From the NCBI RefSeq assembly GCF_902506435.1, contig NZ_LR733215.1:609989-673988 (forward strand): a stretch of DNA of 64,000 bases, written 5' to 3'. Position 1 is the first letter of the stretch, and each line of letters opens with the position of its first letter. The position numbers and the translations under genes were made by a program. Origin of the DNA: Nocardioides sp. AX2bis (lineage in GTDB: Bacteria; Actinomycetota; Actinomycetes; Propionibacteriales; Nocardioidaceae). The notes below the pieces were generated by a model. The model was not told where the DNA came from and made no database searches. It saw nothing but the letters and a program-made list of their open reading frames with translations. Below, piece by piece: positions 17,904 through 29,406 of the stretch.

Positions 17904-20573
17904 TTGTCCCGACGCACATCCCGGAGCGGACCTCGGGTCCGGCTCCGCACGGCAGCCCTCGGGGGCCTGGCCGTGACCCTGCTGGTCGGCACCGCCCAGC
18001 TCACCGCGACGCCGGCCGACGCCGCTCTCCCTGCAGCGCCCGCCCCGGCCGCGGACCCGTCCGGCCTCTGGACCGCGGTGGCCGCCGGCGCCGCCGACCG
18101 CGCCACCGCCCGGATGGCCGCCGCCGCGGACGCCGAGCCACGCGTCGAGCCCCGCCGCTCCCGCGCCTACACCGTCGACGCCGCCGCGCTCGACGCCGCC
18201 CTCGACCGTGCGCCCGACGAGGACTCCCGCGCCGCGACCACCGGGGCGGCCCGGATCTCGGTGCCGGCGCCGAACGGTGAGCTCGTCGACTTCGCGGTCG
18301 TCGAGTCGCCGGTCATGGAGGCCGGCCTGGCCGCCGCGCACCCCGAGCTGCGCACCTTCGCCGGTCGCGGCGTCGACGACCCCACCGCGAGCATCCGCCT
18401 CGACGTGACACCGATGGGCTTCCACGCCTCCGTGCTCGGCCCCGGCGGCGAGACCGCCGCGTGGTACGTCGACCCGGCCGTCAACGGTGACGACAGCCTC
18501 TACCTGTCCTACCGGGGCACCGACCTGCCCGCCGACCAGCGGGGCCTGGTCGAGCCGCCCGAGGCCGCCGAGCTGCACGACGAGGCGGCGGCGTCGGCAG
18601 GGGCCCGTACGGCCGCCGCCGCGCGCGCCGGCGAGGCGCCCGGCGAGGCCGTGCAGCGCCGGACGTACCGCCTGGCGCTGGTGACCGACCCGTCGTACTC
18701 GACCTACTTCGGGCCCGAGAACGTGCTGGCCGAGAAGGTCACGCTGATGAACCGGGTCAACCAGATCTACAACGACGACCTCGCCGTGCGGCTGCTCCTG
18801 GTCGACGGCACCGAGGACCTGGCCTTCGACACCCTCGCCGAGGCCACCGAGCCGGGCGGGCCGTGCGGCGTCAACGCCTGCTACACCAAGGCCGAGATCA
18901 CCCAGGGCTGCGGCGTCGAGCTGCTGTTCGCCAACCGGGTCGCGCTCGGGCAGATCCTCGGCGCGAGCGCCTACGACCTCGGGCACGTCGCGCTGGGCAT
19001 CAACGGCGGCGGCATCGCCGGGCTCGGCGTCGTCGGGGGCAAGCGCAAGGCGCTGGGCTGCACCGGGCTGCCGCAGCCCGAGGGCGACTTCATGGCGATC
19101 GACTACGTCGCCCACGAGATGGGCCACCAGATGGGTGGTCCGCACACCTTCAACGGCACCCAGGTCAACTGCTCGGGCGGCAACCGCTCGGGCGGGTCGT
19201 CGGTCGAGCCCGGGTCGGGCTCCTCGGTGATGGCCTACGCCGGCATCTGCGGCCAGGACGACCTCCAGCCGCACACCGACCCGTACTTCAGCCAGCGCAG
19301 CATCTCCGACATCACCGGCACCGTGCTGGCCGAGCGCAGCCCGGCCGACGAGGTGCAGCAGGTCTCGCTGGCCGGCTTCGGGACCCGCGGGGAGTCGTTC
19401 CGCCTCCGCTACGACGGCGGGACCAGCCGCAAGGTCGTGCGCGGCACGAACTACAGCAAGGCGGGCCTGAAGGCCGTGCTCGACGACCTGCTCGCGCCGT
19501 CTCAGGTGCGCGTCCAGGGTTATGGCGGTGACAAGAAGCTGGGACGCACCGGCTTCCAGGTCGCCGTCGTCAAGGGCCCGCTCTCGGGCACCGACGTGGA
19601 CCTGCTCGAGGTGGTCGACCCGTCGAGCACCGTCAGCGGCTCGGCGGCCGAGACCGACCGTGGCGGGCCGCTGGCCAACGGCGGCGACGTCGTCGAGACG
19701 CCCGGCAACCGGGCCCCCGCGGTCGAGGTCCCGGCCTCCGCCACCATCCCGACCGGGACGCCGTTCACCCTCACCGGCGGCGGCAGCGACGTCGACGGCG
19801 ACGCGCTGGTCTACACCTGGGAGCAGGACGACCGCGGCGGCGAGAGCGGCACCGGCCTGGTCGACCAGACCAAGACCGACGGGCCGTTGTTCCGGATGTT
19901 CGACAGCTACGCGCCGGTGACGCCGGCGGGCACCCTGCAGTACGAGTCGCCGGGGGAGAACCAGGCCACCGGCGACCCGAGCCGTACCTTCCCCGACCTC
20001 GACCAGGTGCTGGCCGGCAACACCAACGCCGCCACCGGGACGTGCCCGAGGCCGCCGGCGGTGCCGACCGAGGGTGGCAGCAACGTGCCGATCGAGCTGC
20101 GCGAGTGCTTCGCGGAGTTCCTGCCGACGGCGGACTACACCGGCGACCGGCTGACCGGCAACGCCCAGCCGTCGCTCACCTTCCGGCTCACCGCGCGTGA
20201 CCTCGACCCGCAGGCCGGCGGGACGGCGTACGGCGACGTGCGGCTGCGGATCGACCCGACCACCGGGCCGTTCCTGGTCACGGGGAAGAACGCGGAGGGG
20301 GCCGCCAGCGTCGCGGGGCGTACCGAGAGCCTGACCTGGGACGTCGCCGGCACCAGGTCGCTGGCGCGGCAGGTGCGGATCACGCTGTCGACCGACGGCG
20401 GGCAGACCTACCCGACGGTGCTCGCCGGGCGGGTCCGCAACGACGGCGTCCAGACGGTCACCTGGCCGGACACCCCGACCGAGGAGGGACGGATCAGGAT
20501 CGAGGCGGTGGGCAACTACTTCTTCGACGTCAACGACGCCGACCTGACCATCCTGGCGGCGCCGGGGCGCTGA
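17904..20573 (+). CDS. Secreted reprolysin-like zinc metalloprotease
   Basis: An 889-residue exported protein. The TTG at 17904 follows GAAGGAG by 6 bases. An Arg-rich start and hydrophobic core (ALGGLAVTLLVGTAQL) with ATPADA form the signal peptide. A propeptide spans about 30-250. The catalytic domain has HEMGHQMGGPHTF at about residue 409 and the Met-turn SSVMAYAG, as in M12B-type bacterial proteases. Several Cys near the site probably form disulfides. The C-terminal part holds an Ig/cadherin-like domain (SDVDGDALVYTWEQ) and another beta domain. Likely an extracellular endopeptidase. A strong terminator follows. Confidence 0.87.
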   Translation: MSRRTSRSGPRVRLRTAALGGLAVTLLVGTAQLTATPADAALPAAPAPAADPSGLWTAVAAGAADRATARMAAAADAEPRVEPRRSRAYTVDAAALDAALDRAPDEDSRAATTGAARISVPAPNGELVDFAVVESPVMEAGLAAAHPELRTFAGRGVDDPTASIRLDVTPMGFHASVLGPGGETAAWYVDPAVNGDDSLYLSYRGTDLPADQRGLVEPPEAAELHDEAAASAGARTAAAARAGEAPGEAVQRRTYRLALVTDPSYSTYFGPENVLAEKVTLMNRVNQIYNDDLAVRLLLVDGTEDLAFDTLAEATEPGGPCGVNACYTKAEITQGCGVELLFANRVALGQILGASAYDLGHVALGINGGGIAGLGVVGGKRKALGCTGLPQPEGDFMAIDYVAHEMGHQMGGPHTFNGTQVNCSGGNRSGGSSVEPGSGSSVMAYAGICGQDDLQPHTDPYFSQRSISDITGTVLAERSPADEVQQVSLAGFGTRGESFRLRYDGGTSRKVVRGTNYSKAGLKAVLDDLLAPSQVRVQGYGGDKKLGRTGFQVAVVKGPLSGTDVDLLEVVDPSSTVSGSAAETDRGGPLANGGDVVETPGNRAPAVEVPASATIPTGTPFTLTGGGSDVDGDALVYTWEQDDRGGESGTGLVDQTKTDGPLFRMFDSYAPVTPAGTLQYESPGENQATGDPSRTFPDLDQVLAGNTNAATGTCPRPPAVPTEGGSNVPIELRECFAEFLPTADYTGDRLTGNAQPSLTFRLTARDLDPQAGGTAYGDVRLRIDPTTGPFLVTGKNAEGAASVAGRTESLTWDVAGTRSLARQVRITLSTDGGQTYPTVLAGRVRNDGVQTVTWPDTPTEEGRIRIEAVGNYFFDVNDADLTILAAPGR

Positions 20574-20590
20574 GCCTGCGGTCGTACGAC

Positions 20591-20636
20591 GAGAGGCCCG
20601 CCGCTGACACCCCAGGGTGTCGGCGACGGGCCTCTC
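20591..20636. terminator. Long hairpin between convergent genes
   Basis: GAGAGGCCCG pairs with CGGGCCTCTC, and inside it CTGACACC pairs with GGTGTCGG around CCAG. It lies 17 bases after the metalloprotease stop and can serve both strands. Confidence 0.8.
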
Positions 20637-20639
20637 GGC

Positions 20640-20705
20640 TGTCCGGAACCGTCATCTCGCGGCGCCGCAACCGTCATCTCGGCTGTCCGCGAGCGTCATC
20701 TCGGC
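20640..20705 (-). repeat. 22-bp tandem repeat array, 3 units
   Basis: Read on the minus strand, the first unit begins at the last G of the glcD stop codon TAG. Three exact units end at the terminator. Confidence 0.9.
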
Positions 20706-22111
20706 TAGTAGCCGGCCCCCGGGTTGAGCAGGCCGGCCGGGTCGAGGGCGTTCTTGATGATGTGGTTCAGCGCCAGCACGTCGTCGCCGAGGTAGGCGTT
20801 GAGCCACTCCTTCTTCAACCGGCCGACGCCGTGCTCGCCGGTGATGGTGCCGCCGAGGGCGATGGCGAGGTCCATCACCTCGCCGTAGGAGGTGCGGGCG
20901 CGGGCCTCGGCCTCGGGGTCGGTGGGGTCGAAGACGACCAGCGGGTGGGTGTTGCCGTCGCCGGCGTGGGCGATGACCGCGATCATGGTCTCGTTGCGGC
21001 TCGAGATGTCGGCGATGCCGCGGACTAGGTCGCCGAGGGCCGGCAGCGGGACGCCGACGTCCTCGAGCAGCAGGGTGCCCTTCTCCTCGACGGCCGGGAT
21101 GGCCATCCGGCGGGCGACGACGAACTGCTCGCCCTCCTCCTTGTCGGTGGTGGAGAAGACCTCGCTGGCGCCGTGCTCCTCGCAGATGCCGGTGATCTTC
21201 TCGATCTCGGCGGCGGCGTAGTCGACCGGCTCGTCGGACTGGATGATCAGCATCGCCTCGGTGTCACGGTCCAGGCCCATCTTGGTGATGTCCTCGACGG
21301 CGTTGATCGAGGCCTTGTCCATGAACTCCAGCATCGAGGGCCGCATGGTCCGGGTGATGGCCAGGACGGTGGCGGTGGCGTCGTCGAGGCTCTTGAAGGT
21401 CGCGATCAGGGTCGCCGGCGGGCGCTGCAGCGGCACCAGGCGGAGCACGATCTCGGTGACGACGCCGAGGGTGCCCTCGCTGCCGACGAAGAGCTGGGTG
21501 AGCGACAGCCCGGCGCTGTCCTTGAGGCGGGGGCCGCCGACGGTGATCACCTTGCCGTCGGCCAGCACGACGGTCAGCCCGAGCACGTAGTCGCGGGTGA
21601 CGCCGTACTTCACGCAGCACAGGCCGCCGGCGTTGGTGGCGATGTTGCCGCCGATGGAGCAGATCTCGTACGACGACGGGTCCGGCGGGTACCAGAGGTC
21701 GTGCTCGGCGCAGGCCTTCTTCACCTCGGCGTTGAGCAGGCCGGGCTGCACCACGCAGGTGCGGGTGACGGGGTCGACGCGGATGTCGCGCATCCGCTCG
21801 GTCGACAGCACCATGCAGCCCTCGAGCGCGGAGGCGCCGCCCGACAGGCCGGTGCCGGCGCCGCGGGGGACCACGGAGAGGCCGTGCTCGGCGGCGAAGG
21901 TGATCGCGGTGGCGACGTCCTCGGTGCAGGTCGCACGGACCACCACCAGCGGGGTGCCGGCGTTGGGGTCCTTGGCCCAGTCCATCCGGTAGCCGGCCAT
22001 CGAGTCGACCTCGGTGATCACCGCCCCGTCGGGCAGGGCGCTGATCAGCGGGGCGAGGTCGGGGCCGTCAGCGGCGGACCTGGTGGTCGGGTCGGCGGTC
22101 GTGGTGGACAC
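20705..22111 (-). CDS. glcD: FAD-linked oxidase GlcD family (glycolate/D-lactate dehydrogenase subunit)
   Basis: A 468-residue flavoprotein of the VAO/GlcD family. The FAD-binding PCMH domain includes VVPRGAGTGLSGGA, YPPDPSSYEICSIGGNIATNAGG and VGSEGTLGV; the C-terminal cap has HAGDGNTHP and ends EHGVGRLKKEWL. It oxidises a 2-hydroxy acid. Next to an IclR regulator, malate synthase and GlcG, glycolate to glyoxylate is the best guess, but D-lactate dehydrogenases look the same. No GlcE/GlcF partners are seen, so it may pass electrons by itself or via unlinked subunits. The GTG at 22111 has GGGAG 6 bases upstream. Confidence 0.83.
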   Translation of the reverse strand: MSTTTADPTTRSAADGPDLAPLISALPDGAVITEVDSMAGYRMDWAKDPNAGTPLVVVRATCTEDVATAITFAAEHGLSVVPRGAGTGLSGGASALEGCMVLSTERMRDIRVDPVTRTCVVQPGLLNAEVKKACAEHDLWYPPDPSSYEICSIGGNIATNAGGLCCVKYGVTRDYVLGLTVVLADGKVITVGGPRLKDSAGLSLTQLFVGSEGTLGVVTEIVLRLVPLQRPPATLIATFKSLDDATATVLAITRTMRPSMLEFMDKASINAVEDITKMGLDRDTEAMLIIQSDEPVDYAAAEIEKITGICEEHGASEVFSTTDKEEGEQFVVARRMAIPAVEEKGTLLLEDVGVPLPALGDLVRGIADISSRNETMIAVIAHAGDGNTHPLVVFDPTDPEAEARARTSYGEVMDLAIALGGTITGEHGVGRLKKEWLNAYLGDDVLALNHIIKNALDPAGLLNPGAGY

Positions 22112-22142
22112 GGGGCACTCCCAAGGGGTGTCGTCTGAGCGG

Positions 22143-22157
22143 TTCCACGATGCGGAT
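22143..22157. promoter_or_regulatory. Imperfect IclR-type operator upstream of glcD
   Basis: TTCCACGATGCGGAT lies 31 bases before the glcD start and shares the left arm and most of the right arm of the perfect palindrome TTCCACATCGTGGAA found in the iclR-glcB gap. Inferred site for the neighbouring IclR protein. Confidence 0.45.
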
Positions 22158-22234
22158 TCCGTCAGGCGGAGCAAGTGGTCACCGCCACCTTCCGCCGTCC
22201 GCACGCCCGTGTCAATCCCGCGCAGGGGTGGGCA

Positions 22235-22999
22235 TCAGGCGCCGTCGCGGCCGGCGACCAGGCGTACGGCGGCCGCCTGGAGCGCGGGGACGGCCCGTTC
22301 GACCACGTCGTCGGTGACCCGGGTCAGCGGCCCGGAGACCGAGACGGCCATCCCCACGCCGGCGCCGCCGACCGGGACCGCCACGCAGCGCACGCCGAGC
22401 TCCTGCTCCTCCTGGTCCTCGGCGTAACCGCGCCGGCGCACGAGCGTGAGCGCGTCGCGCAGGGCCGGCAGCGTGGTCAGGGTGTGCTCGGTGTGGCCGG
22501 GCAGGCCCTCGCGGGCCGCGACGGCGGCGACGGCGGCGTCGTCGAGCTGGGCGAGCAGGGCCTTGCCGACACCGGTGCAGTGCAGGGCGACCCGATGACC
22601 GACCTGGGTGAACATCCGCATCGCGTAGCGGCCGGGGACCTGGGCGACGTACTCCGCGCGGGGGCCGGCGAGCACCGCCAGGTTGGCGGTCTCGCCGAGC
22701 TCCTCGACCAGGTCGGCCAGCACGCCCTCGGCGACCTCGCCCAGCAGGGCGGTGGCGGTGGTGCCCAGCGGCACCAGGCGGAACCCGAGCGCGTAGCGGC
22801 GGTCCGGGCGCTGCCGGACGTAGCCCCGCTCGACCAGGGTGCGCAGCAGCCGGTGCGCCGTGGCGGCGGGGATGCCGGCCGTCTCGGCGAGCTCGGCCAG
22901 CGGCAGGTGGCCGCCGTGGGCGCCCGCCGCCTCGAGGGCGGCGACCAGGTCGAGGGAGCGGTGCAGCGACTGCACCCCGCCCCCGGATGTGGTTGACAC
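22235..22999 (-). CDS. IclR-family transcriptional regulator
   Basis: A 254-residue regulator: winged HTH at about residues 10-75 (LAELAETAGIPAATAHRLLRTLVERGY) and an effector-binding domain after it (GTTATALLGEV, HCTGVGKALLAQLD, RRRGYAEDQEEQELGVRCVAVPV). The GTG at 22999 has AGGAGGT upstream at 23006-23012. It sits between glcD (same strand, downstream) and divergent glcB, so it most likely controls the glycolate/glyoxylate genes, with glyoxylate or a related acid as effector. Palindromes in the divergent gap support direct binding. Confidence 0.87.
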   Translation of the reverse strand: MSTTSGGGVQSLHRSLDLVAALEAAGAHGGHLPLAELAETAGIPAATAHRLLRTLVERGYVRQRPDRRYALGFRLVPLGTTATALLGEVAEGVLADLVEELGETANLAVLAGPRAEYVAQVPGRYAMRMFTQVGHRVALHCTGVGKALLAQLDDAAVAAVAAREGLPGHTEHTLTTLPALRDALTLVRRRGYAEDQEEQELGVRCVAVPVGGAGVGMAVSVSGPLTRVTDDVVERAVPALQAAAVRLVAGRDGA

Positions 23000-23041
23000 C
23001 TCGGGCACCTCCTGGAAACCTTCCGACTGATGCGATGACTC

Positions 23042-23056
23042 TTCCACATCGTGGAA
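23042..23056. promoter_or_regulatory. Perfect palindrome TTCCACATCGTGGAA (likely IclR operator)
   Basis: Six-base perfect arms around ATC, 30 bases before the glcB start and 43 from the iclR start. A second small palindrome GGAAACCTTCC lies at 23014-23024 next to the iclR ribosome site. Location and symmetry fit an IclR dimer site controlling both genes. Confidence 0.6.
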
Positions 23057-23086
23057 CGAGCCGCCAGAGATCTCGAGGAGCCCGCA

Positions 23087-25336
23087 GTGAGCCAGGCACA
23101 GGACCAGACCCAGCAGGACGCGTACGACCGCCACGTCGAGGTCGCGGGGATCCGCGTCCACCCGGTGCTCCACGCCTTCGTCCGCGACGAGGCGCTGCCG
23201 GGCTCCGGGGTCGAGGAGGACGCGTTCTGGTCCGGCCTCGCCGGTGCGCTGGGCGACCTCGCCCCGCGCCAGCGGGCGCTGCTGGCGAAGCGGGACGAGC
23301 TCCAGCAGACGATCGACGCCTGGCACCGCGAGCACCCCGGCGCCGTCACCGAGGAGGGCTACGCCGCGTACGAGGCGTTCCTGCGCGAGATCGGCTACCT
23401 GGTCGAGGCGCCGGAGCAGGTCGAGGTGACCACCGAGGGCGTCGACGTCGAGGTCGGCTCGACCGCCGGCCCCCAGCTGGTCGTCCCGCTGCTCAACGCC
23501 CGCTTCGCCACCAACGCCGTCAACGCCCGCTGGGGCTCGCTCTACGACGCGCTCTACGGCTCCGACGTGATCGGCACCGAGGACGGCAAGGAGCCCGGCT
23601 CGTCCTACAACCCGACCCGCGGCGCCGCGGTCGTCGCCCGGGCCAAGGCGTTCCTCGACGAGAGCTTCGCGCTGGAGGCGGGCAGCCACGCCGACGCCAC
23701 GGCGTACGCCGTCGACGACCAGGGCCTGGCCGTGACCGTGGACGGCGAGACCCGCCGCCTGGCCGACCCCGACCAGCTCGTCGGGCACCGGGGGAGCAAC
23801 GACGCGCCCGAGGCCGTCGTGCTGCGCCACCACCACCTGCACGTCGAGGTCCAGGTCGACCGCGACGCCCCGATCGGCTCGGACGACGCCGCCGGCGTCA
23901 AGGACCTCCTCGTCGAGGCCGCGGTCACCACGATCATGGACCTCGAGGACTCCGTGGCCGCCGTCGACGCCGACGACAAGACCCTGGGCTACCGCAACTG
24001 GCTGCACCTGATGAAGGGCACGCTGGCCGAGGAGGTCACCAAGGGCGGGAAGACCTTCACCCGCGCGATGAACCCCGACCGCGTGCTCACCGGCCGCGAC
24101 GGCGCCGAGACCACGCTGCCCGGCCGGTCGGTGCTCTTCATCCGCCAGGTCGGCCACCTGATGACCACCGACGCGGTGCTCGACGCCGAGGGGAACCCGG
24201 CGCCCGAGGGCATCCTCGACGCGTTCGTCACCGGCCTCGGCAGCACCCACGACGTGCGGGGCGGCGAGACCGGCCCCGACGGCAAGCCGCGCCTGGTCAA
24301 CTCCCGCGCCGGCGCGATGTACGCCGTCAAGCCGAAGATGCACGGCCCCGACGAGGTGCAGCTGACCTGCGACCTGTTCGACCGCGTCGAGGACACCCTC
24401 GGGCTGCCCCGCCACACGGTCAAGGTCGGCATCATGGACGAGGAGCGCCGTACGTCGGCCAACCTCACCGCCTGCCTGCAGGTCGCCCGCGAGCGGGTCG
24501 CCTTCATCAACACCGGCTTCCTGGACCGCACCGGCGACGAGATCCACACCGACATGGAGGCCGGGCCGGTCGTCCGCAAGGGCGCGATGAAGTCCGAGTC
24601 CTGGATCAAGGCCTACGAGGACGCCAACGTGGACGCCGGCCTCGCCGCGGGCTTTCGCGGCCGCGCCCAGATCGGCAAGGGCATGTGGGCCGCGCCGGAC
24701 GAGCTCGCCGCGATGCTCGAGCAGAAGGTGGGCCACCCGCAGGCCGGCGCCAACACCGCCTGGGTGCCCTCGCCGACCGCGGCGACGCTGCACGCGCTGC
24801 ACTACCACCAGGTCGACGTGGCCGCGCGCCAGGAGGAGCTCGCCGCGGGCGGACGTCGTGGGACGCTCCAGCAGCTGCTCACCATCCCGGTCGGCGACCC
24901 GGCCGGCTGGAGCGCCGAGGACCTGCAGTCCGAGCTGGACAACAACTGCCAGGGCGTCCTGGGCTACGTCGTGCGCTGGGTCGACGCCGGGGTCGGCTGC
25001 TCCAAGGTCCCCGACATCACCGGCACCGCGCTGATGGAGGACCGGGCCACCTGCCGGATCTCCTCCCAGCACGTCGCCAACTGGCTGCGCCACGGCGTGG
25101 TCACCACCGAGCAGGTCGAGGAGACGCTGCGCCGGATGGCCGCGGTGGTCGACGAGCAGAACGCCGGGGACGACACGTACGTCGCGATGGCCCCGGCCTT
25201 CGACGGCCAGGCGTTCGCCGCCGCCCGCGAGCTCTGCCTCGAGGGCACCGCCCAGCCGTCGGGCTACACCGAGCCGATCCTGCACCGCCGCCGCGCGGCC
25301 CGGAAGGCCGAGCTCGCCGGCACCAGCACCTCCTGA
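23087..25336 (+). CDS. glcB: Malate synthase G
   Basis: Condenses glyoxylate with acetyl-CoA to malate in the cytosol. The 749-residue length is that of the monomeric G isoform. Landmarks include the TIM-barrel segment [18 protein letters not shown] (catalytic Asp/Glu and Mg site region), [16 protein letters not shown] and the C-terminal [15 protein letters not shown] and [13 protein letters not shown] segments. The GTG at 23087 follows GAGGAG by 6 bases. It is divergent from the IclR gene and 29 bases before glcG, so glyoxylate made by GlcD would be consumed here. No isocitrate lyase is in the window. Confidence 0.95.
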   Translation: MSQAQDQTQQDAYDRHVEVAGIRVHPVLHAFVRDEALPGSGVEEDAFWSGLAGALGDLAPRQRALLAKRDELQQTIDAWHREHPGAVTEEGYAAYEAFLREIGYLVEAPEQVEVTTEGVDVEVGSTAGPQLVVPLLNARFATNAVNARWGSLYDALYGSDVIGTEDGKEPGSSYNPTRGAAVVARAKAFLDESFALEAGSHADATAYAVDDQGLAVTVDGETRRLADPDQLVGHRGSNDAPEAVVLRHHHLHVEVQVDRDAPIGSDDAAGVKDLLVEAAVTTIMDLEDSVAAVDADDKTLGYRNWLHLMKGTLAEEVTKGGKTFTRAMNPDRVLTGRDGAETTLPGRSVLFIRQVGHLMTTDAVLDAEGNPAPEGILDAFVTGLGSTHDVRGGETGPDGKPRLVNSRAGAMYAVKPKMHGPDEVQLTCDLFDRVEDTLGLPRHTVKVGIMDEERRTSANLTACLQVARERVAFINTGFLDRTGDEIHTDMEAGPVVRKGAMKSESWIKAYEDANVDAGLAAGFRGRAQIGKGMWAAPDELAAMLEQKVGHPQAGANTAWVPSPTAATLHALHYHQVDVAARQEELAAGGRRGTLQQLLTIPVGDPAGWSAEDLQSELDNNCQGVLGYVVRWVDAGVGCSKVPDITGTALMEDRATCRISSQHVANWLRHGVVTTEQVEETLRRMAAVVDEQNAGDDTYVAMAPAFDGQAFAAARELCLEGTAQPSGYTEPILHRRRAARKAELAGTSTS

Positions 25337-25365
25337 CCCTCACCCCCGACGCAAAGGACCACCGC

Positions 25366-25803
25366 ATGAGCACCCAGCACCTCGACCTCGAGACCGCCCG
25401 CACGATCGTCGCCGGCGCCCGCGCCTCGGGGCGCGAGCAGGGCCTGAAGCCGCTGACCGTGGTCGTCCTCGACCCCGGCGGGCACATCGTCGTCGCCGAG
25501 CGCGAGGACGGGGCCTCGATCGGCCGCGTCGACATCGCCCGCGGGAAGGCCCACGGCGCGCTCGCGCTCGGGATGGGCTCGCGCTCGATCATGAACCGCG
25601 CCGAGCAGCAGGCCTACTTCGTCGCCGCGGCCGGTGCCGCGATCGGCGGCTCGCTGGTCCCGGTCCCCGGCGGCGTGCTGATCCGCTCCGGCGAGGGCGA
25701 CCTGCTGGGCGCCGTCGGCATCACCGGCGACACCTCGGACAACGACGAGACCGCCGCCGTCGCGGGCATCGAGGGCGCGAACCTGGTGGCCCAGCCCGAC
25801 TGA
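25366..25803 (+). CDS. glcG: GlcG/HbpS-family heme-degrading-domain protein
   Basis: A 145-residue single-domain protein of the GlcG/HbpS (DUF336) family: VVVLDPGGHIVVAEREDGAS and ALALGMGSRS, followed by GGSLVPVPGGVLIR and GAVGITGDTSDNDE. In enterobacteria glcG belongs to the glc operon with malate synthase, and the order glcB-glcG here is the same. Biochemical role in glycolate use is unclear; related proteins bind heme. ATG at 25366, preceded by AAAGGA. A repeat array starts on the next base after its stop. Confidence 0.85.
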   Translation: MSTQHLDLETARTIVAGARASGREQGLKPLTVVVLDPGGHIVVAEREDGASIGRVDIARGKAHGALALGMGSRSIMNRAEQQAYFVAAAGAAIGGSLVPVPGGVLIRSGEGDLLGAVGITGDTSDNDETAAVAGIEGANLVAQPD

Positions 25804-25869
25804 GCCGAGATGACGCTCGCGGACAGCCGAGATGACGGTTGCGGCGCCTCGAGATGACGGTTGCGGACA
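25804..25869 (+). repeat. 22-bp tandem repeat array, 3 units
   Basis: Starts directly after the glcG TGA and ends 10 bases before the stop of the convergent membrane gene. Units 2 and 3 carry GACGGTTGCGG in place of GACGCTCGCGG. Confidence 0.9.
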
Positions 25870-25879
25870 GGGCGGGCGG

Positions 25880-26431
25880 CTAGGCCGACCCGCCCCGCCG
25901 TACGTCCATCGCCCGGGCGGCGGTCGCGAGGGCCCGCGCGCGCCGCGCCTCGGGTGAGGTCGGCTCCCAGCCGGCGCTGAGCCCGGTCAGCCGGGCCAGG
26001 GCCTCGGCCGCCCGCGGCTCCGCGTGCTGGGCCAGGTCGCGCTCGGCCGCCTCCAGCAGCGGCAGCGCCTCCTGCAGGCTCTCCTGCGAGGCGCCGCTAC
26101 GACGCCGGTGGGGGAGCCGCCGGTGCTCGGCCTCGAGCGCCTCGCGCAGCACGCGCACCGCGGCGTGCACCTCCGGGTAGGAGCGCGGCAGCCGTCGACC
26201 CCTGCTGCGCCACCCCGCGACGAACAGGGCGACCAGGGCGCCGCCCACCCCGGCGAGGCCCGCGGAGGCCACCTGCCAGCCGAGGAGCACGAGCAGCCAG
26301 ACGAGCAGCCCGAGCAGCAGGAACCCGCCGACCGCGAGCACCATCAGCACCGACCCGGTGGCGGTGAACCAGCGCAGCCGCGCACGGACCGGCCCGTCCG
26401 GCCGCACGATCGGGTACGCGGGCTCGCTCAC
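25880..26431 (-). CDS. Two-TM hypothetical membrane protein
   Basis: A 183-residue protein with two hydrophobic helices (about residues 24-48 and 52-72) and a charged, helical C-terminal cytosolic part (REALEAEHRRLPHRR and following Ala/Glu/Arg-rich helices). No known motif. The GTG at 26431 begins VSEPAYPIVRPDG. It lies downstream of typA on the same strand, separated by a strong hairpin, so it is probably its own unit. Function unknown. Confidence 0.7.
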   Translation of the reverse strand: MSEPAYPIVRPDGPVRARLRWFTATGSVLMVLAVGGFLLLGLLVWLLVLLGWQVASAGLAGVGGALVALFVAGWRSRGRRLPRSYPEVHAAVRVLREALEAEHRRLPHRRRSGASQESLQEALPLLEAAERDLAQHAEPRAAEALARLTGLSAGWEPTSPEARRARALATAARAMDVRRGGSA

Positions 26432-26471
26432 CGTCCCAGCATCACACCCTGCGCTGCGCCCCGGGACGCAG

Positions 26472-26505
26472 CACGCCGCCGCCGGCAGGAGCCGGCGGCG
26501 GCGTG
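26472..26505 (-). terminator. 15-bp perfect hairpin after typA
   Basis: CACGCCGCCGCCGGC pairs fully with GCCGGCGGCGGCGTG around AGGA, 26 bases beyond the typA stop. Confidence 0.82.
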
Positions 26506-26531
26506 GGGACGTACGAGGTGGTGCGGAGCTG

Positions 26532-28427
<1,896 letters not shown>

Positions 28428-28547
28428 GACGAGGTGGTGTCGCTTCCGCTGGAGGGTCGATGGGCCGGTGGGCCCCTGGGGAGTCTACGGGCGCGGCTGC
28501 GCCTGGCCGATTCGTCGCCGGGCGCCCGTGACGTGGTTCACACGGGG

Positions 28548-29342
28548 TCAGCCGGCGAGCGAGCCGCCGAAGATCTGCCAGGCCAGCGCCGACTTCGCCA
28601 CCAGGCTGAGCACCAGGTACGCCTTCTCGCCGAACGCGTAGCTGCGCCACGGCCCGATCCCGCGGTACTGCAGCCACTGGTTGACCGCGAACGAGGAGAA
28701 GAAGACCAGCAGGGAGGCGAAGATGCCGAGGACGAACCCCGGCACCTCCTCGGCGGCCACGATGTTCCACCCGACCGCCACCCAGGGCGCGAGGCCGGCG
28801 ACGGTGCCGAACCAGAACGGCATCATGGTGGTGGTCGCGCGCCCGGGCGGGTTCGCGCGCTCCTGCAGCCAGCCGAACAGGATCATCGCCACGTTGGCCC
28901 CGATGATCCCGATCACCGCGGTCACCTCGGTGACGCCGGAGTAGAAGCCGATCAGGACGATCATCACGGTCGCGGAGACCGAGTACTCCAGCCAGCGGAA
29001 CCGGTTGATGCCGCGACGCAGGTCGCGCTCGTACGCCCCGCGGGCCGCCGTCGCGGTCAGGGCGTGGTCGAGCGCGGCCAGGAGCAGGAAGAACGCGATC
29101 GCCCACCCGACCCGCACGTCGAGGACGGCCTCCGGTGCCGCCGGGGTCGAGCCCGGCGGCCCGGTCGGCAGCATGGCGGTGACGGTGATCGCGAAGTCGG
29201 TGGCCAGGACCAGGACGGCGACGGCCTGGAGGGCGTGGAGGACGGCGAGACCCAGGTTCCAGCCACGCAGCGAGCGCAGCGAGGAGTCGTCGACCCCGCT
29301 CGCGGTCGGCTCGTCGGTCGTGGCTGCGCGGTGCTGCGCCAT
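28548..29342 (-). CDS. Heliorhodopsin
   Basis: A 264-residue seven-helix protein. The retinal Schiff-base lysine is K250 in [16 protein letters not shown] on the last helix, and E119 in [16 protein letters not shown] is the expected counterion; both motifs are hallmarks of heliorhodopsins and differ from type 1 rhodopsins. H36 and H93 sit where the family has its proton-accepting histidines. Heliorhodopsins have inverted topology (N-terminus inside) and slow photocycles without known ion pumping. No carotenoid oxygenase or retinal-synthesis gene lies nearby. It is divergent from a PPOX protein 64 bases away. Assignment rests on motifs that I can see; the function in the cell is unknown. Confidence 0.88.
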   Translation of the reverse strand: MAQHRAATTDEPTASGVDDSSLRSLRGWNLGLAVLHALQAVAVLVLATDFAITVTAMLPTGPPGSTPAAPEAVLDVRVGWAIAFFLLLAALDHALTATAARGAYERDLRRGINRFRWLEYSVSATVMIVLIGFYSGVTEVTAVIGIIGANVAMILFGWLQERANPPGRATTTMMPFWFGTVAGLAPWVAVGWNIVAAEEVPGFVLGIFASLLVFFSSFAVNQWLQYRGIGPWRSYAFGEKAYLVLSLVAKSALAWQIFGGSLAG

Positions 29343-29394
29343 GGGGTCCTCCTGGTTGCGCCCTGGAGGCGTGGGGTGGGGGCGGATCTGTGCC

Positions 29395-29400
29395 TAGTCT
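29395..29400 (+). promoter_or_regulatory. -10 box TAGTCT of a leaderless start
   Basis: TAGTCT ends 6 bases before the ATG at 29407 of the PPOX gene; no Shine-Dalgarno sequence is present. Confidence 0.55.
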
Positions 29401-29406
29401 GTCGCC

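Noticed and set aside
22235..25285. A 1016-codon open frame opposite malate synthase
   Set aside because: Only its last 254 codons (the IclR gene) are real; the rest is antisense of glcB with Val/Gly/Asp/His bias typical of GC-rich shadows.
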